From contig OX387197.1 in assembly GCA_947561715.1 (NCBI GenBank), forward strand, positions 8,243,001 to 8,307,000: DNA of 64,000 nt. Reading direction: 5' to 3'. The notes under the pieces were generated by a model. That model was not told the DNA's origin and searched no databases. It saw only the letters and a program-made list of their open reading frames with translations. A program made the translations under genes and the position numbers. Of this stretch, positions 40,301-51,853 are shown in pieces (positions within the stretch are counted from its first letter, which is position 1; every line of letters starts with the position of its first letter). The DNA comes from Ascidia mentula. Its lineage: Eukaryota > Chordata > Ascidiacea > Phlebobranchia > Ascidiidae.

Positions 40301-43300
40301 AGCTGCCAGTTTGACGCCAGGGAATTCACCGTTCATAATGTCGCGCTGATAAATTGTAAGTTCCACGTGCTTCCTTGCTTCCTCGAAAAGTCTGGACATC
40401 CTCAGCCTAAATCCGTTGAAGACTTTGTGAACGTTGAACCTTGCGTTGAATTCATCAGGAACGCCTGCTTCATTCAGCTTGTCAAGGTTATGACTGCCGG
40501 TGATTGCTATTTCCGCGCTCACAGCATTTCCGTCTTCGTTTTGCCTGACATGCTCCACGTCACCACGAACGAATCGGTCATCCAACTTAACGTCCATCGC
40601 AATCGAAGACGTTGTTCGACTTTGGTCGGGGTTACTTGTTCCCTCCATAACCAAACTACCGCGAACCTTCTTAGGAAGAAGCACATTCGTCTGGAGCCAA
40701 GCCGAGTTGTGCGTCATATGGATTACCAACCTGCTGCGAACAGACCCAGCCTCCACGCGGTCTGTTGTCGCGCTGCAGCTGAACTTGGCTTTGAAGGAAT
40801 CGACACGACACGTGACTTCCATGCCATCGCTTAGAAATCGGGAAATGACAATACTCGACTTCCGCGGAACGCCGAGATCATTCAAATAAGGTAAGTCCTG
40901 TCGGTGATTGAAGTTAAGTGTAAGAGCTTCGGCAACCTCCATCTGGATTTCCGCTTGTGCTTCTTGAGATCCCAAGGCCATGCGAATAGCGGTGCTGTAT
41001 TTTGATTCCGGATTCCAATGTGCGGACAGAACCACCTCCGACAATATCGGGATAGGCATTTGCGTGTTGTGTTCCAACAAAAATCGCAAGGAGTACGGAT
41101 CGACGGTCAAGTCCTGCGGTGTTGATAGAACGACGCGACCCGTCAATAGAACATCTCGAGCGCTGCTGATTTCAAGAATGCTGGAAGTTTCCTGCTGGTC
41201 ACGGTTGAGCATTCTTAAGTTAATCTGCACTGGTGAGGGGATACTCAAATCGTTGATAAGATATGGGAGATTTTGTTGCATTTGGAGCAAAATTTGACGT
41301 TCATCTGGGTTGATTGAAGCGGAAATATTGCAAGCCCGTTGTTCGTCGTCTTCTCCAACGACAACATTCGCGCTGGCTGCAGTTTGTTCGTCGCTTGAAT
41401 CAGCTTCTACTTCTAGTTTCACATTTCTTGGGAGTAAGGCGAATATATCAGCTATACTTGACATATTTTGTCGCCACTTGGCGTTCACCGAAAACGCTGT
41501 CGCTTGTGTGGATCGCAAGTTGGCTTCCATCGACAAGCTCTTGTCATTATCAATGGTTACATTGAATAACAAACCAGAGCCTTGCGATGGTGTGTTGTAA
41601 ACACTAGCGTGATTTTCGAAATGTTCGGGGAATGTAAAACCCATGACTTGCCACTTCGAAGGAGATGTGTACTTCGTATACTTTGACAGATCAAAGTTAG
41701 TGAAATCCGTTGATCCAATTCGCATCTCGTTGGACAGGTGTACTGACAGGTCGTTCCAGAGGGAGGGGATTGTAATTTCCAACTCCGTACCGAACATGTG
41801 ATGCATTTCAAATAATGGCGATGCTACGATTGGTCGTGCATAGAACGACATGTCAAAGTTAGAGCTTGTTGGTAAATACTTTGTCAACGCCTGGTCATTG
41901 TGCTGACATCCGAAGGAAACGTCAAACCTGTTTTCTGCACCATTCCATTTGCCGTTTGATGGAAAGTATCGACTTGCCTCCCCTGTCAGTTCCAAGTGCT
42001 TAAGAGCTTGTAAAGCGTCACTCCAATAAAACCTGAAAGTTGATACATTACATTCAAGAACACCAACAAAATCTAAACACAGCGGTAACAAAAGTTTTTT
42101 TCACGAAAAAAGTATCAGAAAGCCACTACACTTACTTTGCAGAGAAATTGCGGTTCATCAAGTCGGCGTTTGGAAACAGATTATTTTGTGTGGATTTCTC
42201 AGTTTGCACTTCGCCGACAAAACGGAGTTCTTTAGATGGGTGATTCAAACGGAGGTTTATCCTAAAAAACAGGTTGAAATATGAAAAACTTCGTGATAGT
42301 TTAATTTAGGTGGTACGTTTGGTCAAAAAGTATATGCATGCTTACCGCTTCGCAACCAGTATATCGGGAACAGCTCCAGTGGTTTCTTGACTCAGAGTAG
42401 TTGTTATCTCAAGTTGGTTGTTCCACAGACTTTTTAATGATGTTTGTCCTGAATAAGCAAAAATTACTGTAAAAATAGAGTGACATATACAGTTCCTTGT
42501 TACTCATTAGTTATTAACATACGTTTTATTTGTGTACAAAGTTAAATACTCAACAAATCGCACCTGTAAGCCTAAAATCGTTCTGCGGGATCCATTCCGT
42601 GTTCGTTGACCACTCAGTGGAGAAAAGGAAAATGTCCTCAGCTGACGGCAGCGGTTGTACGTAGCTCGAATCGTGGTTCAGCGTTCTTCCACGCTGCGAC
42701 TCCCCTGCGACCTCAGGGCGGTAGAGATGCATCGACAATCCAACTTCCCGTTCCAAGTTGGTTATGTTGCTCACCATTTGCATCTGCAAAGTTTGTTAGG
42801 TCAGGCTAAAATGTACTGTGGACCATAAACCGAATTATATTGCTTATAAAAATCGTACTTGAAGTCCGCTTGCTTGCCCCAATGCGTAGTTTCCGAATAC
42901 TAACATCCTGCCTGGTTCCACACTGCTCAGTCGTTGTAGGATAGATATAGCAGCCCACGGCGTCGAAAACTTGAGTTGACCTTCAAGCTTTGTCTTGCGT
43001 TCAGTTGACTTGTCCGATGCGAAGACATCAAAACTTAACGGGCTCGAGTCTTGGGAATTACTGTAAAATAGGATGTCAGATTTAACTAAATGATAGCAGA
43101 AAAAACATATAGGAACAATCTCAGTGCATATTACGCCAAGATTTGACAGCCTAACTATAAAAAAAACGTGCCTGAATGATCCGGTTAGAACCGCCATCTT
43201 GTTTTGTGACGTTGTCCAATCAAACACGTGTCGTAGAGATGCTCTATAGTCGACGTCATACTCGGGGACAGAAAGACTCCATGACGCCTCCACGTGGGTT

Positions 43301-46300
43301 TTTACATCGTCAGATAAGTTGGAAAGAAGCTGTTTGAAACACAGTCAAATTTCTCAGTCCTGACTTTTTGGTTTATTTTCAATAACTGGACAAAACATAT
43401 GAACAACGACACGAATAAGCAATTTTTTAGCATTTCGTATAGTTTAAAAATGTTTACCTGTTTTATCGCAAACTTGCGAGTGTTCGCCTTTTGGTCGTAC
43501 AAAGAACCATAGCTGATAACAAGGTTGGAGTCGAGCTGTTCGCCGGAAGAGCTGTGTTCCAGTTTGATCTTGTGGTTTAAGGAAGGAAACTGGGAGAATG
43601 AGGCATCTGTCACAATGCTCCATTGACTTTCCTCCTCGCTAGACTTATCATTGTACTGCAAGCAAAATTTACGTTATTCATATGTTTCTATTATTTTTTG
43701 CTGTTTTTATCATGTAGCGTCATGCAGGTCATCCAAAAATGGTTTGTAGTAATGATGTTTACCTTGTGTGAAAGTGTGACGGTCTGCTGTTCCAAACCAA
43801 ACAAAGCGTAGTTGAGTGACAAATGTGTTCGGTCCCGACCATCGCGACTAGAGCTTCGCATCTGGCCGTCCGCGTTTCCTATTCCAGGAATCTGCACTCT
43901 CCCGTTTCCGTTGTAAGAAGCGCGGTTATTTTCCATTGTTTTCTCGGCATCAGCTGCAAATGTTGATCATTGAAATCAATAAAGAACGTGTATGTACAGA
44001 AACAGTCGAGAGATCTAAAGTGTTCTACGTACCCTGCAGGACAATCGGCTCTTGCAACACATTAGCAATTTCAATTCGACCTTCCACTTGTCTCCCCTCC
44101 GAATAACCGAAGGAGCCGCTAATGGTTGGCGGAGAATCTCTTCTTGAGGGCGTACTCACTCTGGCGTTACTGATAACGAAATGTTTTACTTAACTGAGTG
44201 CACCTGCTTTTGTTTTCTTCTCCCATGCCAAGTTGGAGATAAGACTTACCCATTCCAAATGTGACCCCCGCTACGCGACTTTTCGTAAAGAATATTTGCA
44301 TCCACTAAGTATGACTGAATTTCATCAATCGTCACCTCGATTCCTGCGCTCTTTTCGGAGCCAGCGTCCTGTTTGTGTCCTGCAATGCAACAGTGTAAAT
44401 CATTCCATTTCCGTTCGGTGCAACATAAAAACACGTCGTTTACCCTGTATTTGCAGGGAGCGGTCAGCTGTGGAGAGTCGCACGTTGAAATTGTTGCTGG
44501 TCGAGGTGAACAGAATATTGAGTTCTTTGCTTCTGTCAACTTGAGATCCGGGAGTGCCGACGAAGAAACGTGCAGACACCTAAATTCATTAGGCGGGTGT
44601 TGTAATACCGTGCGAACTTAAAACAAAACGTATGTTGGAGAAAAATGCTCACCTCATCAGGGATAGAAGATTCTCCGTTCGTCTGCCAGTCGTATCTTGT
44701 TTCGAGCAGGTAATAACTCAAAGACGGGTCGGTTTTGCGAATGTCGAACTGATAGTCAACCGGACCAGCGAACGGGAAAAATGGTCGCTCATCATCGGCA
44801 CTATCAGAGTAACTTGGACCTGATGATTGGAAGCAAACCTGGGAGGACACAGACATTTAGTGGAAGGAGTTTATAATCTGCAGACAGATGGCCACTGTTT
44901 CGACCTAAAAGTTCTTATCAGTGCAGCTGGGTGGTCAGCAAAGTCGTCTGAAAGTCACACCATCTGCACTGATAAGACCTTTTAGGTCGAAACAGTGGCC
45001 ATCTGTTTGCAGCTTACACAATTCATGTTATTGGCTCTTAACTTGGGCCTGATGATTGGAAGCAAACCTGGGAGGACACATACATTTAGTGGAAGGAGTT
45101 TATAATCTGCAGACAGATGGCCACTGTTTCGACCTAAAAGTTCTCATCAGTGCAGCTGGGTGGTCAGCAAAGTCGTCTGAAAGTCACACCAGCTGCACTG
45201 ATAAGACCTTTTAGGTCGAACCAGTGGCCATCTGTTTGCAGCTTACACAATTCATATTATTGGCTCCACTTTGCGTAGTTAATAATATTCTTATGATAAT
45301 GCCATAGTAATCGCCTTATGCAGCACTCCAGGTATGTTTTATACGTGCGATAATTACGTGTGTTTAAAATGCAATATACAAAAAATAGAACAAAGTAAGT
45401 TACCTGTATTCCGAGCAACTGGCTTCCCGTCTCAGTGCATCTACTTTCTGTGTTCATGGGTGCGGTTGGTACGAGAGATGTTCGATCCTCGTCTTGTACA
45501 ATGAAGATCTGGGATCTGTTTTTTATGATACGTACAAAACGGTAATATATCATGCTACAAAAATACCAGACTGATGTCAATTGAATGATTGCAGGTTTCG
45601 GAAAAAAAGCCTTCACCACATTTTAGGGTGCTTTCTTAAATTATATAAGAACTGGAAAACGTTTCTGTCTGTAAAGACAAACCTAAAATTCACGACATCC
45701 ATTCGATCTTGTGGAACATCGACTTTAACGCGAAAGTTTTGTCCGTCAGTGAGCGAAACAGTCCCGTTCACGTCCATCGAGGTCATCAATGTTGTTTGTA
45801 GGTCGATGCCCGCTCTTGACATGGCCCCAATGCAAGTGGACATGCTTGCCTTGATTTCCACAGTTCCTCTGCGAAACGTGGCGAAAAGTTAGCTTGCGAT
45901 AAGAATGATTTTCTGGATAACAGCAGACACGAGACTTACTTTGGTTTGACGTAACCACCCACGTGGAAACCTTCGAAGAGGATTTTGTTCAAATCAATTT
46001 GACCTCCAAACGAAACGTCCATCGTGCTCGCCCCAGCTACAGTTAGAGTGAGTGGAAATCCGGCAATAGTTGGGACAGTCATGCTGCTATCGGCCAACAT
46101 ACGGCTGTGCTGCATGGAATACTCAGCACCTGTGAAAAATATACCCGTAACTATACTGTTCAAACAGATAAATTCACTCGTGCTTTGTGATAATGCGAGC
46201 GGTTACCGGTTGCAAGGTTGAACATCGCTTTTAAGCTTCCAAACCAGGAACCGGATTCGGTTGGTTGGACAATCTCTTCACCGAATTGTTTGAAAACCAT

Positions 46301-49300
46301 TTCGTTTCCGAACATTCGCATAAAGACAGATGCCGAAGTTTCGTCTTCCTGATAAAGCAACGCAAACATACATTAAAATAACCATCGTGTTTCAAACGGT
46401 CGTGTTTGGTCGAATGACAAACCTTTGTTAGATCAGTTTGTCTTTCCTTGATTTCTTGCAGTTTTCCATCATATTTCGTCACAGCTTGACGCTTATTTCT
46501 CGATTTAGTTTTGTCTAATCCCAACATAGTGGCCAGGAAGGCGTTTTCTACACAACACAAAGGGATGGCGCATAAATAATATCCTAGTGCTTGACAAACC
46601 CTTTGCTAAATATTGCTGAGTAAAAGACACAACACTATAGTAGTAAGGGTAAACGTGTACCTTGAGCTGCCGGTCCGATCATTCTTTCGAGTGCACGTTC
46701 TATTCCCTGCACCCTTCCACCGATCTCAAACAAGTTAAAGGCGCCTCCAAACAAGTCTATGGTCAGATTTAACCGCGCGCTCCTTGGTATGAAAGACTTA
46801 GTTGACCACACGAGGTCGCCATCCATAGCGGCTCCGAGGTTCAACGTTTCTGCAATAGAAATATTAGTGTTTATTCTGCATTTTTAAAGTATCTCAGGGA
46901 ATGGATGAGTTTTTTACCGGAGAAAATGGACTTCTCGTAGTAGGACGAATACTTTCGTTTGTCTTTGCTGAACTTATCTGACAAATTGCTTCTGGTGAAG
47001 AGCGCACGCAAATATCCTTTCAGTGGATCAGACGATGATTTGACTTCCATGACGTGATTCCAAATGTAAGAGCCAACCTGTAAAAATCATCGTAGTTAAG
47101 TCACAAGTAGTTAACAACGTTAAATAACCTTTTTTTAGAGAGTTTAACGTAGTTTAACAACGTTAAATAACCTTGTATTCACCGACCTGGTTAACTTCTT
47201 CAGTTTGCATGAGCAATACCACATAGCGAAGGACATCGGGTGATGGGCATCTCATCATTGCGCTGTATGCAGCAATCCGCACTTCTGAATCCTCTTGCTG
47301 GTCACTGAGTACAACCCGCAGGGAAGACCTCTGCACAAAGTATTGGTTGGGAGGTTATTGCCGTTTTCTTTTAAGCACCAACCAACATATTTATGCACAA
47401 AAGTTTTGCAACAAGGGCATTAATGGCATTGTGTTGCAGTTTCTGACAAACTCACGTCAGCAAGACAAGATAGTCTTCTGAAAGCCGTCATTGCTGCTAG
47501 ACGAACATCTGGACTGTTTCTTGTTTCCAACACACAGGCATTGATAACAGGAATTGCAGTGCTTTGACCAGCGTTGCCCAAAGCTCGAAGTGACAAAATG
47601 ATTCTTCGCTTTTCCATTTCGTTAGTTGTGTGGCAGTTGCTTCCCAGTGGGATCTAAAACAAGCAACAATTATAAATACAATCGTCGGTATTTCGCAGCG
47701 TTACATTATCGGAATGGAAAATATGTTTTCATTTCAATCAACGGAAAATATGTGGGGTTTGTAACTGATATATGCAAAGACGCTGTAAGTGATTTGGCGG
47801 TAATCACTTCGTGCCCTGCAGCGAGATTATAGATCCGGTGGCTCTTAATTACTGTTGTTCTGTAATGCGGCGGACACAATAGAACATCTGCGTGGCAAGA
47901 TAAACAACCGTCTCCTGTCGCATTTGGCGCCAGCTCTGACTGTCGTTACTCCGTAAACAAACGGTCACCTGCAGCGCGGCGACTGCTTCTTGTATTGCTT
48001 CGTTGCGTTCGCACTGCATGTTGTCCCTGCAGAAACGGTTGACCAATGAACCCAAAGTAAGGTATGGTTCGGCGTTCATTCCTTCCAAGCCTTCGACCAA
48101 AGGCTAAAAATGACAATAAGAACGACTCAAATTTTGATTATTCGAGATAATTTCTCAGACACAAATTAGTTTTTACTTATCATGGGTTGAGCGAACATAA
48201 ACTCTATCTTTATGGCTTGAAAACAGCAACTTGTTTTCTTCATTTTACTTACTACCACAGCCGTTATAATGGCTTCCGTCGGTTGTGAAATAAACGAAAT
48301 CGAACTAATCCAGGCTGACTTTTGCAGTTCCTCCACGCTGTGTGATGAGATCAACTCCACCATGAGGCGAACACATGATTCCGTGTCGCACATCGAAAGT
48401 GAATCCAAGAACATTTGTCTGAATGCATTATTGGACTGTAAATCACACTAATCAACTGATATTAAATGCGACGAATTTGTTTAAAATGTGGTTTTGTTAT
48501 TGTGTAAGTTTTGAAATCTGTTAAACATGGTTTTGGCTTTGAGAACCTTATTCTTGTGTGGTTGTGATGACAAAAAATGTGTAATTACAAAAACTGTAGA
48601 AGGTCGTGTCGGCTTTAAACCGATAGCATCAAGTAATTCATGCAGGGCACATCATAAAATATGAGTAAGGTCGAATGGCGACATGCTTGGGGGTAATTAA
48701 GATCGAGAAAGTTTAGTTTAAATTTAAGTGATGACGCAATTTAGACAGAACAGCCGTCGCTTTTAATTATGCAATTGTCGTAACTTGTAAATCTTGCTGT
48801 CGGCGAGAGCCCATACGAATGAAGACAGTAACAACCCGGGGCAAACAGCAAGTCATTTAATGACACGCGTTAACGCAACGACGTGTCTTGCGCCCATTTG
48901 AACAGGCCTTCCTACTTGTAAGAGAACAAACACAAGAGGATAATCACTAACAGAGATTTGCACCCACTTAATCTTGTCTTGTTGTGATGAACAAACAGAA
49001 CCGCCCGCCACTGAGTCCCAGGCCCTGCGGAGTCCTTCTTTTTTCAGTGCTTTCATTGTTCCCACTATTTTCAGATATCCCGCAGGCAACAAATCTGGAA
49101 AAAAAACAACAGTTTTTGACATTTGCTTTCCCTGCTTTGTGTTGGTGGATCGCGAAGACTCACCCGACGGTGCATTTGGCGATACCAGATCACACATTTC
49201 CTCAATGGCTGTCGTCAAAGGTCCATCGTCTTCGCTTGTAAGATCCTCATTCGGTGTGTTTTCGAACATTAAAGTGGTCCGACGAACGTCCTCGACTTCA

Positions 49301-51683
49301 GTCAAAGCTACACATAATAACGCACGCTGTAAAGTCAGTTACCTTTGTTAACGTTAATTTCATGTTGTATTCCTACCTGTGGCGATCTCATCAAAATCGC
49401 GGACGTTTAACAATTCGAGGCTAAGGGTGACGACGGATTCCGCTCCTTTTGATCGATACGAGAGGGGCCTGAAAACATGTCTCTCCTTGCAGGTTGATCT
49501 TGAAAGCACACCCTCTTGTGTCCATGTTTGGTTACAGTCTTGGCTCGATTTCAGCAGTGATTTGCGTTTCTGCAACGGAAACATTGAAAAAATCAGTTAC
49601 GTTTCAGCTGTGCTTTCAGGTGGCTCCGTACCGAGTCTGCTTGGTATTTGTTGAAGAGAATCGAGGTTTGGTATCTGGATCTTTCGCCGGTGCATTTCGT
49701 AAAATCTTTTGTTTTTCTCACAGTGTTGCTCGCACCGGGTCCAGATTCCGTCGAATAACTCGTCAAGCAAGTTCCAGTTACGTCCGACTATGAAACCACG
49801 CAAGTTGTTACGTTGTAAACTCTGTTTAATGACAAAGTAACTTACTTCGTACGAATCCGCTTGATTATTTGGAAATGTTTTTTGTATTGCAGAGAGAAAG
49901 CCTTTCTTGATGTTTAAGGTTGTCGTGTCCTCTTGTACATGGGAACAAATCTCTTCAACTCTTCCGTTCTGCCAGCTCAAGTGTAGAGGATGTTTCGATA
50001 GAGATTCGCTAAAATGTTGAATGGTAAGTTTCTTGACACACGACTATGTATTGGAATTAATAATTGTGATGAGTCAAGTCATAAATTCTATCAAACAATA
50101 AATGCATGTACAAGATTTCCAGCGAGGAAATTCATTCGGTGTTTTGTGCTTGGTGCGAGTTCGCAGTGAATTTAATACCAACGGGGCATGGCTTTGTAGC
50201 TCACAGCGTGCGTGACCTATTTAAGATGTGGTTAAGTGCCAAAAGATCCCGGACGTGGCCGACAACATAACACCCCCACCATTGTTTTTCTCCTCCCATT
50301 ACTGTTAGCGCTGTGAGTGGTCAGCCGGCTAACGTCGACCGAAGTCCGTCCGTGCTCACTGCTCGGTCCAAAGGTCGAACACGGGCGAATGCAGCCGGCG
50401 GGTCAATCGGGTTGAAATACGAAAACGCCCGATTTTAAAACAAAACGTACAACCAACAGTTGAAGCATAGTCTTATTGATGCAGGCCACTTTGTGTTCTG
50501 GCAGACAAACAATTATACTAACAAGCAACAAAAGCAAATGGTATTTCTTTTTTTAGATGCGCGCCGAAAAGTAGGCCACCGGTTCTATTTACGGAAAACG
50601 AGTTTCCCGATTTGGAAAACATGTTTTCCAAAGTGATCACTTGGGACGCAGTTCGCGTGGGTTCGAAAAAACAAGTTTTCGCCGAAAAAGGGCGTATTGC
50701 CACTACGATATTCTGTATAAAGGTAAAAAAATAATTGTGTTTACCTTAATGTTTTGATGCTTGCCACGGTCGAACTTTGAATGTTTTCAAAATTGACCAC
50801 AATGTTGCAAGCTCCAAGTACGTGAAGTGTAACTTTCGAACTGAATCCAATGTTACCAGTTTGTTGGTCGGCAGTTCCGCTAACTTTGCTCACGGCTTGG
50901 GTGTTGTACTCGTACGTGTACGTTTTACCAGTCGAATATCCGGAAACCTCTGTGACGGCTGTCAAACAAAGGTTTTTTTATATTTTCGTCATGAGTTTTT
51001 TAATCGAGCAATTACATGTTCGTTGTTAAGTGTCTAAGTGGGATTTTTAGTGCAGCAAAAATTTTAACGTTGTATTGCGCGTTAAGCGTTTGTTTGCAAA
51101 ATTTAAGATAAATTGCGAGTGCATTCGTTGTGTTCTGCTCTACTATTTGCAACGTACAACGCTGTCACACGAAAGCAATTTTTCTGGAATTTCCTTTAAG
51201 TAATAATAACCGTAACATATCACAAAATAAAAATGGCACTCACCATAACAGGTTAGCGGACAAGATATCGGCTCCCTATCGATTCGCCCTGAATAAAACG
51301 TTTACATTTTGACAATATCCAGTTAAATCGTGTAAAATGGAAGTAAAAAAACGCTAATAATGTTAGAGACAATTGCGAAGGGAAACTTTGCTCAGATATT
51401 TATCTAATTTAACATAATTATATGTATCGAATATCTCGAAAAGAATTTTTATTCGTTGTAATTACAATTTAATTTTCACAAATGTAAATCACAAACCTAA
51501 ATTATTTTTTGACAATTTTGGAAACAAGCAAAAAGCCATTGTTCCAAGTAAAGCTTCTACAAACGTTAGACCCAAAAAATGTTAAATTTAATACAGTATC
51601 ATATATTGTGATGTACAACAACGATACTTACGAGAATATCCGTTCGCGACCAGCGAAAATAGGACGAATGTCCAAAACCCCAT
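25280..51683 (-). CDS. Giant apolipophorin/apoB-like secreted lipoprotein
   Basis: Forty-nine in-phase exons give about 6,580 residues (human apoB is 4,563, insect apolipophorins about 3,300). Large lipid transfer proteins wrap a lipid core for transport in body fluids. Order: signal peptide (MGFWTFVLFSLVANG); vitellogenin-type N domain to about residue 700 (DVTGTC, SSQDCNQ, ALGNAG, RLAA); basic cleavage site RNKR at 719-722; beta-sheet region; repeat array 1550-5405 in one exon; further lipid-binding segments; VWD, C8-like and VWA-like modules; Cys-rich tail. Exons 1-30: 51683-51632, 51288-51244, 50958-50745, 50008-49846, 49787-49632, 49569-49377, 49307-49164, 49094-48964, 48435-48253, 48103-47969, 47653-47456, 47330-47187, 47077-46918, 46849-46661, 46547-46423, 46348-46207, 46129-45940, 45868-45683, 45515-45404, 44838-44653, 44579-44444, 44379-44250, 44169-44033, 43953-43763, 43655-43458, 43329-43172, 43060-42859, 42783-42564, 42448-42346, 42261-42136. 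Intron 26 needs a GC-AG boundary (TTCAG/GCACGT). Donors of exons 5 and 8 were chosen by phase and similarity and are the weakest. Confidence 0.92.
25973..26408 (-). CDS. Lipoprotein exon 47: VWA-like module
   Basis: Lipoprotein exon 47 plus the start of exon 48, residues about 6295-6470. The order of elements resembles a von Willebrand A fold: a first strand METVFVMEGGSCF where the metal-site DxSxS would be (degenerate), RLLRLLG helix, GLVVYGTKGVQIHTI strands, HLAMEALKQAA helix, NVVMLTCSDC strand. The metal-binding residues appear lost. Following VWD and C8-like modules, this is an unusual tail for the lipid-transfer family. Confidence 0.5.
26580..27485 (-). CDS. Lipoprotein exons 44-46: VWD and C8-like modules
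   Basis: Exons 27485-27218, 27141-26788 and 26719-26580. VWD hallmarks: QIATFDGKLFDLEVLGCAHL, then a GLMGTMDNEPEND stretch, the usual GLCG with Met for Cys. Exon 46 has C8-like Cys spacing (ACFPVV, LDACRRRLCDQDTSCSLAAAYR), continuing into LKCNKLG in exon 47. VWD near the C terminus is standard for vitellogenins and apolipophorins and supports that family over vertebrate apoB, which lacks it. Confidence 0.85.
26788..30395 (-). CDS. Lipoprotein exons 32-45, segment after the giant exon
   Basis: Exon list after the giant exon: 30395-30254, 30179-30073, 29997-29839, 29713-29594, 29523-29388, 29316-29126, 29056-28891, 28824-28659, 28592-28484, 28418-28128, 28043-27899, 27827-27722, 27485-27218, 27141-26788. 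Normal exon sizes resume here. Residues about 5406-5800 are still beta-rich; exons 40-42 (LSKLVVDLDAVEGALLQLMDDI, read in parts) look more helical. Exon 42 ends at a GTACAA donor, found by phase. Confidence 0.85.
29769..29812. repeat. Solo end of the 151-bp hairpin element
   Basis: Matches the terminal about 44 bp of the elements at 44871-45021 and 45100-45250 (CAGACAGATGGCCACTGTTT then CGACCTAAAAGG). It is an isolated single arm in lipoprotein intron 34, with no second arm nearby. Confidence 0.7.
30467..42032 (-). CDS. Lipoprotein exon 31: single 11.6-kb repeat exon
   Basis: An uninterrupted 11,566-bp exon (acceptor ACTTTCAG at 42033, donor GTAAAC after 30467) encodes about 3,856 residues, 1550-5405. 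The protein is a long degenerate repeat. A marker of the form (S/R/Q/E)H(N/D)xxxLxxxG(V/I/L)Pxxx recurs roughly every 57-75 residues, as in SHNLDKLNEAGVP, SHSIDYLENAGLP, RHTFGTLVRMGVP, SHDIPYLQNQLKMP, QHDLAIMNHYQIP. Alternating polar and hydrophobic residues in between predict amphipathic beta strands that could lie on lipid. Human APOB also codes its lipid-binding beta region in one very large exon (about 7.5 kb), so the layout is comparable. Confidence 0.95.
44871..45021. mobile_element. Hairpin (foldback) MITE-like element, copy 1
   Basis: About 151 bp, with arms of roughly 60 bp that pair almost fully: GCAGACAGATGGCCACTGTT leading into CGACCTAAAAG, TCTTATCAGTGCAG and TGG on one side and their inverse on the other, around a loop of about 20 bp (TCAGCAAAGTCGTCTGAAAG). 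No coding capacity. A related single arm lies at 29769-29812 and a weaker match at 54186-54213, so it is a dispersed family. Confidence 0.75.
45100..45250. mobile_element. Hairpin MITE-like element, copy 2
   Basis: Copy made by the 229-bp tandem duplication; differs from copy 1 by a few substitutions (for example GAACCAGTGG against GAAACAGTGG in the right arm). Confidence 0.75.
47114..47174. repeat. Short direct repeat in lipoprotein intron 12
   Basis: TTAACAACGTTAAATAACCT occurs twice within about 60 bp, separated by a related AGTTTAACGTAG stretch. It is a small local duplication with no evident role. Confidence 0.6.
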
Positions 51684-51845
51684 GTTTGCAATAAATTGCG
51701 TCTGGTCAGATTGTTAGTTGACTAATATTTCTTGTTATCATTGAGTTTCACTTCTTGAACACGATATCTGACCTCATTAGACAATTACGCAACGCGTCTT
51801 GTCCAGTAACAATTTCGTCTGCTTCCCTCTTGCAAGAACTCGCGT

Positions 51846-51853
51846 CTTTTATA
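51846..51853 (-). promoter_or_regulatory. TATA box, TATAAAAG, of the lipoprotein gene
   Basis: TATAAAAG on the minus strand in a GC-richer setting (GGT-TATAAAAG-ACGCG), 163 bp upstream of the lipoprotein start codon. Transcription would begin near 51820, giving a 5' UTR of about 135 bp. A strong TATA box suits a highly expressed tissue-specific secretory gene; this is inference. Confidence 0.55.

Larger units (their letters stand above)
44811..45268. repeat. 229-bp tandem duplication spanning an intron-exon edge
   Basis: Units 44811-45039 and 45040-45268 are nearly identical. Unit 1 holds the first 28 bp of lipoprotein exon 20, its 3' splice site and a hairpin element. Unit 2 therefore gives intron 19 a second copy of the acceptor and exon start. 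Few mismatches suggest a recent event. Confidence 0.9.

Noticed and set aside
31020-41600. Many plus-strand open frames opposite the giant exon (up to 193 codons)
   Set aside because: They are antisense shadows of a long coding exon, with no start context, splice sites or recognisable protein features.
30467-42032. Giant exon as a prokaryotic or viral insertion because it lacks introns
   Set aside because: Its frame joins the flanking exons at proper splice sites, and its repeats match the lipid-binding regions on both sides.
50518-50703. 61-codon minus-strand open frame in lipoprotein intron 3 as an extra exon
   Set aside because: The frame does not match the phase-2 end of exon 3; splicing it in gives an immediate stop, and exons 3 and 4 already join in phase within the N domain.
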